Positions 17,560 to 25,373 are shown, counted from the first letter of the stretch. The stretch: DNA of 64,000 nucleotides from Actinomadura sp. DC4 (GCF_030406325.1 NZ_JAUEQY010000024.1:62001-126000), one strand, 5' to 3'. Made by a program: numbers and translations. The notes: a model not told the origin generated them from the letters alone.

Positions 17560-17606
17560 ATCGTCAGTCACTGACGATACACGCTCTAAAGTCAGTGACT
17601 GACGAT
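17560..17606. promoter_or_regulatory. Twin TetR-type operator between the SDR pair and its TetR gene
   Basis: ATCGTCAGTCACTGACGAT at 17560-17578 is a perfect 19-base palindrome around one central base. GTCAGTGACTGAC at 17591-17603 is a 13-base palindrome with the same core. The centres are 28 bases apart. Both lie between the divergent starts at 17543 (minus) and 17626 (plus), so one regulator dimer per site could repress both directions. Confidence 0.8.
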
Positions 17607-17625
17607 GTGGTGTAGGCTCTGGGGC

Positions 17626-18213
17626 GTGGCCGGCAGCAGGAAGGACGTGCGCCTCCGCCTCCAGCGGGCGGCGCTGGAGCTGTTCGCCGAGCGGGGGTTC
17701 GAGCGCACCACGGCCGCGGAGATCGCCGCCCGCGCCGACGTGACGGAGCGCACCTACTTCCGGCACTTCCCGGACAAGCGCGAGGTGCTCTTCGACGGCG
17801 AGGCCGCCATGCGGAAGTCACTGGTCGACGCCGTGGCGAACGCCCCTGCCGGGCTGACGCCCCTCCCGCTGCTGCTGGAGGCGTTCCTCTCCGTCGTGCC
17901 GAGGTTCGAGGCCGATCGGGAGCTCAAGGTGCGCCGGCACCGGGTCATCGAGGCGGCGCCGGAGCTGCGGGAACGGGAGCTCACGAAGTTCGCGCACCTG
18001 ACCGACGCGATCACCACCGCGCTCGAACACCGGGACGTGGCACCGGGGCTCGCGTCACTGGCCGCGACGTGCGGCATCGCCGTCCTCACCCGGGTACGGC
18101 ACGAATGGCTCGCGGGCGACACGCGCGATTACCCGACGCTCCTCACCGACGCCTTCGCGGACCTGACCACACTCTTCGATCGCGATGCCCCGAAGATCGG
18201 CACCCCGCTGTAG
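17626..18213 (+). CDS. TetR family transcriptional repressor of the adjacent SDR pair
   Basis: About 195 residues. The N-terminal helix-turn-helix reads LRLQRAALELFAERGFERTTAAEIAARADVTERTYFRHFPDKREVLF, the textbook TetR DNA-binding domain, and the C-terminal region is all-helical. GTG at 17626 is preferred because TAGGCT lies 8 bases upstream and would give a near-leaderless message. An upstream ATG at 17605 overlaps the operator. The two palindromes at 17560-17606 make autoregulation and control of the divergent dehydrogenases likely. Confidence 0.88.
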   Translation: MAGSRKDVRLRLQRAALELFAERGFERTTAAEIAARADVTERTYFRHFPDKREVLFDGEAAMRKSLVDAVANAPAGLTPLPLLLEAFLSVVPRFEADRELKVRRHRVIEAAPELRERELTKFAHLTDAITTALEHRDVAPGLASLAATCGIAVLTRVRHEWLAGDTRDYPTLLTDAFADLTTLFDRDAPKIGTPL

Positions 18214-18245
18214 TGGAGGTCGTTCAACTGTGACTTCAAGCAGGC

Positions 18246-18725
18246 CTAGAACAGAATATTCTTCCGGTACTGCATGAGACCGCTGACGAGCCCCACGACG
18301 CCAAGCTCGATGAACAGCCAAGGTACGGCCGAAGCAGCTCCATAGGTCAGCCATCCCCAGACGAGCACGGCGCCATGGGCGCCACTGGCGATCAGCCACA
18401 TGAGGACGATCAGACCCTCCTCATAGTCTGGATGGACTCGGCCCACCCAGATGATCCACAGCAGGCTGACGAACCCTGTGGCCCACGCGCCGACGGTCAT
18501 GGCAGTGGTCCAGGTGAACCCGTCGTTGAAATACAGCAGGGCGACCACGCCGCCGATGAGGTAAACGAGGGCCCGGAAGGCCTTCCAAGCCCAGAATCGC
18601 AATACGCGTTCGATCTCGGCCTGCCACTCGGCGTCCGCCTGCGCCGCCTGCATCGCCTGCACGCTTTGTTGAATGAGGAGTTCGCTGATTAATCCGTAAG
18701 AAGCCGGTAAGCGGTATCTGTCCAT
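18246..18725 (-). CDS. Four-helix membrane protein of unknown function, with TTA codons
   Basis: The 159-residue protein has a polar helical N terminus (QQSVQAMQAAQADAEWQAEIERVLRFWAW-type, charged) and four hydrophobic segments: ALVYLIGGVVALLYF, MTVGAWATGFVSLLWIIW, GLIVLMWLIASGAHGAVLVWGW and WLFIELGVVGLVSGL. I do not recognise a family. Two TTA leucine codons occur in the first 12 codons, and GC content is visibly lower than in the neighbours, suggesting transfer and possible control by the rare leucyl-tRNA (bldA type). TATAGT lies 6 bases before the ATG, consistent with a leaderless message. Confidence 0.7.
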   Translation of the reverse strand: MDRYRLPASYGLISELLIQQSVQAMQAAQADAEWQAEIERVLRFWAWKAFRALVYLIGGVVALLYFNDGFTWTTAMTVGAWATGFVSLLWIIWVGRVHPDYEEGLIVLMWLIASGAHGAVLVWGWLTYGAASAVPWLFIELGVVGLVSGLMQYRKNILF

Positions 18726-18798
18726 ATATGGACTATATACATCGCTTGCCGATCTTGATTTTCAACACTTCCCGCTCGGGACCGATTAACCACTCCCC

Positions 18799-19389
18799 TT
18801 AGTCGTGGAGTGCCGCGTCGGCGGGTCCCAGCTCGAAACGGGTGAAGCGTACGGTCAGGCCCTCGCGTTGTGGGGAGCAGCAGAACGGGCCGGCCGCGGC
18901 CGTCGCGTCCGGGTCGAGGGGGGCCAGGCGGACCATCCGCCACGGTTCGTCATCGCGCCTGGCCCGTACGGTCACCGCGTCGCCGGCCCGGCTCGCCCGG
19001 ATCGTGATCCGGCTCCGGCCCCAGTCCGGTACCGGAGCCATCGACCAGTCCGACCGGCCCCGCGTGACCACCGCGCCGAGCTGGGGCAGGCCGTCGCTCA
19101 GCTCGACCCCGGCCTTGATCCACGTCTCCGCGTCCACCCGGACCAAGAGCCCCGCCTGGTCGAACGTCTCGGAAAGGTCGGCCGCGAACTCCACCTCGAT
19201 CGCCGACCCGGGCGGGAAGGCGGTCAGCAGCGCGTGCCCGTCGTCGTGCACGAACCCATAGGCCGTCGTACGCCAGAAGTCGCCGCCCCGGCGCGTGGTG
19301 ACCACCAGCGCGTCGCCGTCCGGAACGGCGCTCAGCGGCGGGTTGAGCCACGCCGCGTCGGACCACTCGATGGCGGTCGGCTCGTCCAT
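18799..19389 (-). CDS. DUF1349 (concanavalin-like lectin fold) protein
   Basis: A 196-residue beta-rich protein with the DUF1349 pattern: WLNPPLSAVPDGDALVVTTRRGGDFWRTTAYGFVHDDGHALL, then a central AGLLVRVDAETWIKAGVELSDG and a closing strand GLTVRFTRFELGPAD. The family has a jelly-roll fold like concanavalin-type glucanases. Its members (such as the yeast YLR346-like regulator of K1 killer toxin and bacterial homologues) have no established enzymatic role. The start at 19389 has GGAGAAG upstream. It is divergent from the DUF2225-like gene, only 37 bases apart. Confidence 0.82.
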   Translation of the reverse strand: MDEPTAIEWSDAAWLNPPLSAVPDGDALVVTTRRGGDFWRTTAYGFVHDDGHALLTAFPPGSAIEVEFAADLSETFDQAGLLVRVDAETWIKAGVELSDGLPQLGAVVTRGRSDWSMAPVPDWGRSRITIRASRAGDAVTVRARRDDEPWRMVRLAPLDPDATAAAGPFCCSPQREGLTVRFTRFELGPADAALHD

Positions 19390-19426
19390 GGGATCTCTTC
19401 TCCGTCGATGGTCTAATCTGCGCCCG

Positions 19427-20065
19427 GTGACCAGGCTGACCGAGAAAATCGTGACCTGCCCGAACTGCGGCGCAGAGGTCGCGATGAACATCGTACGGAG
19501 CACCAACACCCTCGGCGGGCGGGCCGCGGACTTCCGTCCCATCGCCGTCGGCGAGCAGCCGCTCGCGCACCTGGTCCATACCTGCCCGTCGTGCGGCCTG
19601 ACGGGGGAGGAGGACGCGTTCTTCGAGGAGGTCGACGACCGCACCCGTGAGCTGATCGCCGAACGCCTCACCCCCCTCGTACGCGCGGAGGCGCCCCCGC
19701 CCCCGTCGCGGCGGCACGAGTTCGCCGCCTGGCTGGCCGAGTGGCGCGGGCTCCCGCCCGGGACGGTCGCGCAGTACTACCTCAGTGCGGCCTGGTGCTG
19801 CGTGGACGAGGAGCGCGCCGCCGAGGCGGACCACCGGCGCCGCGCGATCGCCGGTTTCGAGCAGGCCCTCGCCGGCCACGACCTCGGGTCGCGGGACCGC
19901 GCCGCGTTCACCTATCTCATCGGCGAACTCCACCGCCGGATCGGGGACGCGGAGCAGGCCGCGGAGTGGCTCGGCCGGGCCGAGGAACTCGCGCGGGCGA
20001 GCGAGGAGACCTGGATCGAGGCTCTCGCCCGCCGCCAGGCCACCGACCCGCAGGACATGATCTGA
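19427..20065 (+). CDS. DUF2225-like protein with two zinc-knuckle CxxC pairs
   Basis: The 212-residue protein has CPNC at residues 11-14 and CPSC at 53-56, which together could hold one zinc ion. A helical C-terminal half follows (AEADHRRRAIAGFEQALAG, AFTYLIGELHRRIGDAEQAAEWLGRAEELA) that reads like two or three TPR repeats. This is the DUF2225 arrangement, of unknown function. GTG at 19427 is chosen because TAATCT (19414-19419) lies 7 bases before it, typical of leaderless actinobacterial genes. A longer reading would overlap the DUF1349 gene. Confidence 0.8.
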   Translation: MTRLTEKIVTCPNCGAEVAMNIVRSTNTLGGRAADFRPIAVGEQPLAHLVHTCPSCGLTGEEDAFFEEVDDRTRELIAERLTPLVRAEAPPPPSRRHEFAAWLAEWRGLPPGTVAQYYLSAAWCCVDEERAAEADHRRRAIAGFEQALAGHDLGSRDRAAFTYLIGELHRRIGDAEQAAEWLGRAEELARASEETWIEALARRQATDPQDMI

Positions 20066-20070
20066 GTACG

Positions 20071-20096
20071 GCGGGACCCGCCTGGGCGGGTCCCGC
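20071..20096. terminator. Bidirectional hairpin terminator
   Basis: GCGGGACCCGC at 20071-20081 and its exact complement GCGGGTCCCGC at 20086-20096 flank a CTGG loop. The hairpin lies between two convergent genes that stop at 20065 and 20106. It lacks a U-tract, as usual for actinobacterial terminators. Confidence 0.75.
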
Positions 20097-20105
20097 GCCG
20101 GTGGC

Positions 20106-20858
20106 TCAGAGTTCGACGATGCCGCCGTCGGCGACGAGGTCGAACCCGGTCGTGTAGCTGCTCTCGTCGGAGGCCAGGTAGTAGATGGCGCTGGCCATCT
20201 CCTCGGGTCGTCCCAGCCGGCCGACCGGGATGATCGACTTGAACCCCTCCACTCCCGCGTCGCGCTCGGCCTCGCTGGCGAACTGGCGGTCGATGATCGG
20301 GGTCTCGACCACGCCGGGGCTCAGGACGTTGACGCGGATGCCGCGCTCCCTCAGCTCGGCGGCCCACGTACGGCCGAAGGACCGGATGGCGGCCTTGGTG
20401 GCGGCGTACGCCCCGTAGGTCGGGAATCCCTTGACGTTCATGCCGGACGAGACCAGGACGACGCTGGCGCCCGAGCCGAGCAGCGGCAGGGCCTTCTGCA
20501 CGGTGAAGTACGTCCCGCGCGCGTTGATGTTGAAGATCTTGTCGAAGTGCTCGGGCGTGCTCTCGTCGATGCTCCTCATCTCGACGATGCCGGCGTTGGC
20601 GACCACGATGTCGAGCCGGCCCTTCCGCTCCTTGATCGTCGCGTAGAGGCGGTCGAGGTCGCCGAGGTCGGAGACGTCGCCCTGGACGGCCTCGATATTG
20701 CGTCCGATCTCGGCCGTGGCCTTGTCGAGCTCGGTCCCGCGGCGGCCGGTGATGAAGACGAACGCGCCCTCGTCCACCAGGCGCCGTGCGGCGGCGAGAC
20801 CGATCCCGGTGCTGCCGCCGGTGACGAGTGCGACCTTTCCGTCGAGCTTGGCGCTCAT
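20106..20858 (-). CDS. SDR family oxidoreductase (FabG-like)
   Basis: A classical 250-residue SDR with cofactor motif TGGSTGIGLAAA near residues 13-24, NAG in VVANAGIVEMR, active serine in VVLVSSGMNV, the YxxxK dyad in YGAYAATKAA, and the closing PVGRLGRPEEMASAIYYLASDESSYTTG. FITGRRGTELD after the second strand suggests NADP(H) preference. The substrate is unknown. It is divergent from a TetR gene, and two 23-base repeats occupy the shared promoter region, so it is probably induced by the TetR ligand. Confidence 0.9.
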   Translation of the reverse strand: MSAKLDGKVALVTGGSTGIGLAAARRLVDEGAFVFITGRRGTELDKATAEIGRNIEAVQGDVSDLGDLDRLYATIKERKGRLDIVVANAGIVEMRSIDESTPEHFDKIFNINARGTYFTVQKALPLLGSGASVVLVSSGMNVKGFPTYGAYAATKAAIRSFGRTWAAELRERGIRVNVLSPGVVETPIIDRQFASEAERDAGVEGFKSIIPVGRLGRPEEMASAIYYLASDESSYTTGFDLVADGGIVEL

Positions 20859-20876
20859 TTCTTCCCCCCGTGTGGG

Positions 20877-20930
20877 TTCTGTACTGGAACGTCAAGAACG
20901 CTAGCTGTTCTGTACCGGATCGTCAAAAAC
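20877..20930. promoter_or_regulatory. Two direct 23-base repeats, probable TetR operators
   Basis: The repeats at 20877-20899 and 20908-20930 differ at 4 positions. Both follow TTCTGTAC(T/C)GGA(A/T)CGTCAA then (G/A)AAC. Their start-to-start spacing is 31 bases, about three helical turns. Each contains the pseudo-dyad core TACNGGANCGT. They lie between the divergent SDR (start 20858) and TetR (start 20946) genes. Confidence 0.75.
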
Positions 20931-20945
20931 GGATATGATCAGGAC

Positions 20946-21560
20946 GTGGCCAGACCCCGGAGCTTCGACGAGCAGGCGGTTCTCGACTCGGCCATGCGGC
21001 AGTTCCGCGCGGCGGGCTACGCCGGCACGACCCTCGACGACCTCTCGGCCGCGACGGGCCTGGGGCGCGGAAGCCTCTACGCCTCGTTCGGCGGAAAGCA
21101 CGCCCTGTTCATGAGGGCGCTGGGCGAGTACGCCCGCCAGATCCTGGACGAGGTCCGCGGAATGCTCGACGGCCCGGACGAGACCGCCGTCCGGCGGCTG
21201 CGCGACTTCATCGCCGCCGGCGCACGGTTCGTGATCGACGACGCCGACCGGCTCGGCTGCATGGCCGGGAAGTGCGCCTACGAGGTCGGCGACCAGGACG
21301 AGGAGGCGCGGGAGATCATCCGGAAGGTCTTCGTCGACCAGCAGCGCCTGATCCGCGACTGCGTGACCGCCGCCCAGCGCTACGGCGACCTCGACCCGGA
21401 CGCCGACCCCGGGCCCATCGCGTACCTCGTCCTGAGCCTCAGCCGCGGCTTCGACGTCATGGCCAAGGGCGGCATCGGCGCCACCGACCTCGACGCCACC
21501 GCCGAACGCGCGTTCCAGGGACTACCGCTGACCTCGCGGTACGAGGCGCGGCGGGCATGA
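20946..21560 (+). CDS. TetR family regulator of the adjacent SDR
   Basis: A 204-residue regulator with N-terminal helix-turn-helix FDEQAVLDSAMRQFRAAGYAGTTLDDLSAATGLGRGSLYASFGGKHALF. The C-terminal domain carries DRLGCMAGKCAYEVG, a cysteine-containing segment seen in the YxaF/AcuR-like TetR group that senses reactive or unsaturated compounds. GTG at 20946 has AGGA 2-5 bases upstream, and TATGAT at 20934-20939 could be its -10 box. The paired repeats upstream suggest autoregulation. Confidence 0.88.
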   Translation: MARPRSFDEQAVLDSAMRQFRAAGYAGTTLDDLSAATGLGRGSLYASFGGKHALFMRALGEYARQILDEVRGMLDGPDETAVRRLRDFIAAGARFVIDDADRLGCMAGKCAYEVGDQDEEAREIIRKVFVDQQRLIRDCVTAAQRYGDLDPDADPGPIAYLVLSLSRGFDVMAKGGIGATDLDATAERAFQGLPLTSRYEARRA

Positions 21561-21615
21561 CCGAGCACGCGCCCGCCCGGACCGGCGCCACGATCCTCTG
21601 AGCGGGCTCCTCGTT

Positions 21616-22437
21616 TCATGAGGTCTTCAGCGCTCGTTCGATGATGGCCCGCGACTCCGCGATGGAGTACGCGTGGCCTCTGAGCAGGTCGAACCGCATC
21701 GAGCATTTCGCCACGGCGGCCGGCCGGTCGATCAGCGCGCCCATCTCCGCCGACTCGATGTAGACCATGTCGGGGTCGCCGTCGAATCCGAGAATGGTGA
21801 AGCTCCCGGAGAACGCCCCGCAGTACCGCGTGTCCTGCGGCATTACCTGAAGGCTCACCTCCGGGCGCTCGGTGAACTCCAGCAGATGGGCGAACTGCGC
21901 CTGTACGACCTCGGGCGAGCCCACCTCACGCAGAAGCGCGCGCTCGTCGACGACGAGGAAGATGTGCGGCGGATTCCGGCGAGCGAAGATCGCCTTTCGC
22001 TCAGTCCCCTTGGCGATCGCCTCGTCGGCGGCCTCGCGGCTCATGGACGAACCCAGAACCGCGCGTGCGTACTCATCGGTCTGGAAGAGAGCGGAGATGA
22101 GGTGCGTCTCGTACATGCGAATCGAGTCGGCCGTCCGCTCCAGATCCACGTACTTGGAGAACCCCAGCGGCGCCATCCGCAGGCGATGGGTGCCCTTGAT
22201 GAGTTTCCAGAGTTCGAGGAAGAGGCCCTCGGTCTTGAAGTAGGTGTCGAGGTCTTGGGCGAACGTCTGGGACGGCATGTTCTTCGCCGTCTCGATCTGC
22301 CCCATGAACTGCGGGGTGTACCCGGTGGCCGCCGCGATATCGACCTTGGAGAGCCCGGCCGTCTCCCGCATCTTCTGCAGCGCTATACCGAACGCCCGGA
22401 CCGCCGGGCCGTCGTGTGGATCGCGTTGTGCCGCCAC
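21616..22437 (-). CDS. XRE family regulator with DUF5753 ligand domain (no DUF397 partner)
   Basis: A 273-residue protein. The helix-turn-helix ALQKMRETAGLSKVDIAAATGYTPQFMGQIETAKNMPS lies near residues 17-55. The long DUF5753 domain follows (YETHLISALFQTDEYARAVL, then FLVVDERALLREVG, ending MRFDLLRGHAYSIAESRAII). In actinomycetes this architecture is usually paired with a small DUF397 protein, but none lies next to it here. GTG at 22437 is chosen for the GGAGGG site 5 bases upstream. It is divergent from a second XRE/DUF5753 gene 125 bases away. Confidence 0.87.
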   Translation of the reverse strand: MAAQRDPHDGPAVRAFGIALQKMRETAGLSKVDIAAATGYTPQFMGQIETAKNMPSQTFAQDLDTYFKTEGLFLELWKLIKGTHRLRMAPLGFSKYVDLERTADSIRMYETHLISALFQTDEYARAVLGSSMSREAADEAIAKGTERKAIFARRNPPHIFLVVDERALLREVGSPEVVQAQFAHLLEFTERPEVSLQVMPQDTRYCGAFSGSFTILGFDGDPDMVYIESAEMGALIDRPAAVAKCSMRFDLLRGHAYSIAESRAIIERALKTS

Positions 22438-22562
22438 TGTTTCCCTCCGTGAGTACGTGGTTTCACTGCGTCTATTTCCGCAGTTCAGCCTCGCGAGGTC
22501 GGAGCGCTGTGTCAGCATTCCCCTGGAACGTTGGAACCTCGAATCTCACGGAGAGTGAAGCG

Positions 22563-23372
22563 ATGTACATCAACGAGTCACCGAACCCTAGGTCGTCGTT
22601 GTGGAACCTCATCGCCTGCATGCTGCGGTTTTACCGCACCCAGCGTGGAGAGTCGGGTGCCGTACTGGCCGAGCTGCTCAACTGCGCCCGCTCGTCAATT
22701 TCCAGACTGGAGAACGGCGATGCGAAGCTCACCCCCAAGCAGGCCGCGAAGTTAGACGAGGCATGGAATACCGGCGGACTGTTCGGCGCACTGGTCTACT
22801 ACGCGCGCGTCGGTCACGACCCGAACTGGTTCCAGTCGTTCATCGAACCGCTGCTGCGGTCCTCGGTCGTCAAGGCTTACAACGGGCAGCTGCTACCAGG
22901 CCAATTGCAGACCCCCGAGTACGCGCGGGCGCTTTTCACTACCGGACGAGTGCGGGACATCGATGCCGCGCTGAAAAAAAGAATGTCGCTGCAAGATCCG
23001 CTGAGAGGGCCGAATCCTCCGGAGCTGTGGATTCTGCTCGCCGAGACCACCTTGCTCGTCCATATCGGAGGCAAGAAGGTCATGCACGACCAACTCGGTA
23101 AGCTGCTGGAAGTGTCGGAGATGCCGAATGTCATTTTGCGTGTGATCGCCAACTCCGCAGGCAGCAATCTCGGCTTGGACGGTCCGTTCAGAGTCGTGAC
23201 GGTAAAGGAGGGGAAACTGGGTTTCGTGGAGGCCCTGAACGGTGGCAGACTCGTGACGGATATAGCTGAGATAGCTGACCTCGAAGAGCGGTTCGACCGG
23301 ATCGGGGCGGTCGCTGAGCCAGTGGACTCCTCTCGTTGCCTGATCAAGGAATTGATGGAGACCTACGTATGA
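22563..23372 (+). CDS. XRE family regulator with DUF5753 domain, paired with a mini-DUF397 gene
   Basis: A 269-residue protein. An N-terminal helix-turn-helix (MLRFYRTQRGESGAVLAELLNCARSSISRLENGDAKLTPKQAAKLDEAW) is followed by a DUF5753 domain with EPLLRSSVVKAYNGQLLPGQLQTPEYARALF and WILLAETTLLVHIGGKKVMHDQL. A TTA leucine codon (AAKLDEA segment) and a run of seven A near 22974 go with GC content well below that of its neighbours, hinting at recent acquisition. Its TGA overlaps the ATG of the following DUF397-like gene. Such pairs act as developmental or metabolic switches in Streptomyces (WhiJ-like). Confidence 0.87.
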   Translation: MYINESPNPRSSLWNLIACMLRFYRTQRGESGAVLAELLNCARSSISRLENGDAKLTPKQAAKLDEAWNTGGLFGALVYYARVGHDPNWFQSFIEPLLRSSVVKAYNGQLLPGQLQTPEYARALFTTGRVRDIDAALKKRMSLQDPLRGPNPPELWILLAETTLLVHIGGKKVMHDQLGKLLEVSEMPNVILRVIANSAGSNLGLDGPFRVVTVKEGKLGFVEALNGGRLVTDIAEIADLEERFDRIGAVAEPVDSSRCLIKELMETYV

Positions 23373-23470
23373 CCATCACGGTGTGGCGCAGGAGCAGTCG
23401 GAGCGACAACGGCACGTCGGCTCAGTGTGTGGAAGTGGCGGAGTTCTCGGAGGGAGATCCGCGGGATTGA
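23369..23470 (+). CDS. Mini-DUF397 protein (33 residues)
   Basis: ATGA overlap with the upstream XRE stop starts a 33-residue peptide whose core WRRSSRSDNGTSAQCVEVAE matches the first half of DUF397 (W-K/R-SS-x-S, then CVEVA). The usual second half (VAVRDSKDP...W..F) is missing: translation ends 8 residues after CVEVA. DUF397 proteins are about 60-70 residues, so this is either a shortened functional partner or a truncated relic. Position and coupling to the XRE/DUF5753 gene are exactly those of the normal pair. Confidence 0.65.
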   Translation: MTITVWRRSSRSDNGTSAQCVEVAEFSEGDPRD

Positions 23471-23516
23471 GCCCGGTCGTGGTGCGGGAGCGGGCGGGAC
23501 CGTACGCTGATCGGCC

Positions 23517-24440
23517 ATGGAACCGGATGTTCTGGGCGCGGACTACGAATCCCTCCGTCTGACCTTCGAGGACGACGCCGAAGGCGAGGTCGTCGCCACG
23601 CTGGTCCGGCGGCGTGCGCCGGGCCGTAAGGCCGTGCTGTACGTGCACGGCTTCGTCGACTACTTCTTCCAGCAGCACCTCGCCGACTTCTACGTCGAGC
23701 ACGGCTACAGCTTCTACGCCCTCGACCTGCGCAAGTACGGGCGTTCGCTGCTCCCGCACCAGACGCCGAACTTCGCCCGCGACATGTCCGACTACTTTCC
23801 CGAGCTCGACGAGGCCGTCCGCCTCATCCGCGAGGAGAACGACCTCGTGCTGCTCAACGGGCACTCCACGGGCGGGCTGATCCTGGCGCTGTGGGCGGAC
23901 CGGGTACGCGGCAGGGGACTGGTCGACGGACTGTTCCTCAACAGCCCGTTCCTGCAGCTGAACGTCCCGCCGGCCGTACGCACGACGGTCGGGCCGTTCG
24001 TGCGCGGGCTGGCCAAGGTGCGTCCGGCCATGGTGTTCCCGGCCGGGGTGTCCGAGACCTACGTCCGCAGCATCCACAGCGACCACGACGGCGAGTGGGA
24101 CTTCGACCTCGCCTGGAAGCCCATGCGCGGGTTCCCCGTACGGGTGGGCTGGCTGTCGGCGATCCTGCGGGCGCAGCGCCGGGTGCACCGAGGCCTGAAC
24201 ATCGACGTGCCGGTGCTGGTGATGGCCTCGGTGCGCAGCGCACGCAAGAAGAACGACGACCACACCAGCGCCGACGCCGTCCTGAACGCCGACGACATCG
24301 CCCGCTGGTCGACGCGGCTCGGACCCCACGTCACCTGCGTGCGCGTCGACGGCGGCCTGCATGACCTGGCCCTGTCCGCGAAGCCCGTACGGGAGACGTT
24401 CTTCACGGAGCTGGAGCGGTGGCTGACGGCCTACATGTGA
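23517..24440 (+). CDS. Alpha/beta hydrolase (lysophospholipase-like)
   Basis: A 307-residue hydrolase with the oxyanion region VLYVHGFVDYFFQQHLADFY and a nucleophile elbow GHSTGG (Ser117). The likely catalytic histidine is in VDGGLHDLALS near the C terminus, with an aspartate upstream. The order resembles monoglyceride lipase/lysophospholipase (Hydrolase_4) proteins. There is no signal peptide, so it is cytosolic. TACGCT lies 8 bases before the ATG, suggesting a leaderless transcript. Substrate unknown. Confidence 0.88.
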   Translation: MEPDVLGADYESLRLTFEDDAEGEVVATLVRRRAPGRKAVLYVHGFVDYFFQQHLADFYVEHGYSFYALDLRKYGRSLLPHQTPNFARDMSDYFPELDEAVRLIREENDLVLLNGHSTGGLILALWADRVRGRGLVDGLFLNSPFLQLNVPPAVRTTVGPFVRGLAKVRPAMVFPAGVSETYVRSIHSDHDGEWDFDLAWKPMRGFPVRVGWLSAILRAQRRVHRGLNIDVPVLVMASVRSARKKNDDHTSADAVLNADDIARWSTRLGPHVTCVRVDGGLHDLALSAKPVRETFFTELERWLTAYM

Positions 24441-24441
24441 G

Positions 24442-25305
24442 TCAGAACTCCTGGTCGGCCCCCGCTTGACTGATCGTGAAGACGTGCCGGCTCGCGGCGC
24501 AGACCGACTCCAGCATGTGCACGGGCGTGTCCTCGCTGGAGTAGGCCGCCCGCAGGAGCTGTACGGCCCACTCGCTCGGGTCGAGGTCGAGCGCGTCGAC
24601 CTCCGAGCGTGTGGCCGGCCGCGCCACCAGCGACTCCTCCGCGTGCCCGAAGGAGTGGCCCAGGGACTCCAGGCACTCCTGGAGCGACGGCTTGACCAGC
24701 TCGGGTTCGGCGACACAGGTGCCGGCGAACAGATCGGCGCGGAAGTAGGACGTGACCAGGCGTACGGGCACGTCGTCGGCCAGGACCATGCGCCGGCGGG
24801 CGATCACCTCGTCGCCCGCCTGGATGCGCAGGCAGGTGGCGACGTGCTCGCTCGACGGCTCGGTACCGACGAAGAGGATGCGGACACTCGGGCGTAAGCC
24901 CTGACACTCGGACGCTGAGACGAACGCGTCGGCCGGGCCGTGGAGACCGGGCACGCTCGGGAGCGCGCGGTTGACGATGACCTGTGGCCGCTCCTCCGGC
25001 GGGGCCAATGGGGTACGGGAGGCCGGGCCCTTGCGCATCTGGGAGATGCGGCCGGGCGAGACGCCGAGGACGTTGGCGATCTCCTCCAGCCGGTGTCCGG
25101 TCTCACGGGCTTCGGCGATCGCCTGACGGCGCATCCGGGCGGCCTCTTCGACGAGGTTCTGTTGTTCGGTCATGGCCCGGCCCAGCGCGCAGGCGCGCTC
25201 GATCGGGTCGGAGATCGTGGCGATTTCGTGGAGGGTATTGAGGTTCACTGCGTCGGCACTCCGGTGTTCGAGACGAACTCGGCCCCCTGTTGCATGGTCA
25301 CCCAT
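24442..25305 (-). CDS. Transcriptional regulator: unusual HTH fused to a UTRA effector domain
   Basis: A 287-residue protein. The N-terminal part, IERACALGRAMTEQQNLVEEAARMRRQAIAEARETGHRLEEIANVLGVSPGRISQMRKG, is a sigma-like/AlpA-type helix-turn-helix preceded by a long helix, not the winged helix of GntR proteins. From about residue 140, PSVRILFVGTEPSSEHVATCLRIQAGDEVIARRRMVLADDVPVRLVTSYFRADL matches the UTRA ligand-binding domain of HutC-type GntR regulators, and it ends VHMLESVCAASRHVFTISQ. A 15-base palindrome lies 9 bases before the start. A later in-frame GTG (VNLNTLHEIA) is an alternative start. Confidence 0.8.
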   Translation of the reverse strand: MGDHATGGRVRLEHRSADAVNLNTLHEIATISDPIERACALGRAMTEQQNLVEEAARMRRQAIAEARETGHRLEEIANVLGVSPGRISQMRKGPASRTPLAPPEERPQVIVNRALPSVPGLHGPADAFVSASECQGLRPSVRILFVGTEPSSEHVATCLRIQAGDEVIARRRMVLADDVPVRLVTSYFRADLFAGTCVAEPELVKPSLQECLESLGHSFGHAEESLVARPATRSEVDALDLDPSEWAVQLLRAAYSSEDTPVHMLESVCAASRHVFTISQAGADQEF

Positions 25306-25313
25306 TGTGGTCG

Positions 25314-25328
25314 TATGCTCACAGCATA
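25314..25328. promoter_or_regulatory. Perfect palindrome TATGCT-CAC-AGCATA, probable operator
   Basis: The 6-3-6 inverted repeat sits between the divergent UTRA regulator (start 25305) and the HATPase gene (start 25374). It overlaps the region where the regulator's -10 element must lie. The arrangement suggests autoregulation and possible control of both genes. Confidence 0.6.
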
Positions 25329-25373
25329 GTTCCTTTACTCCCCCTAAACCCGTCGCGGAGAGGGTTTACCGCC

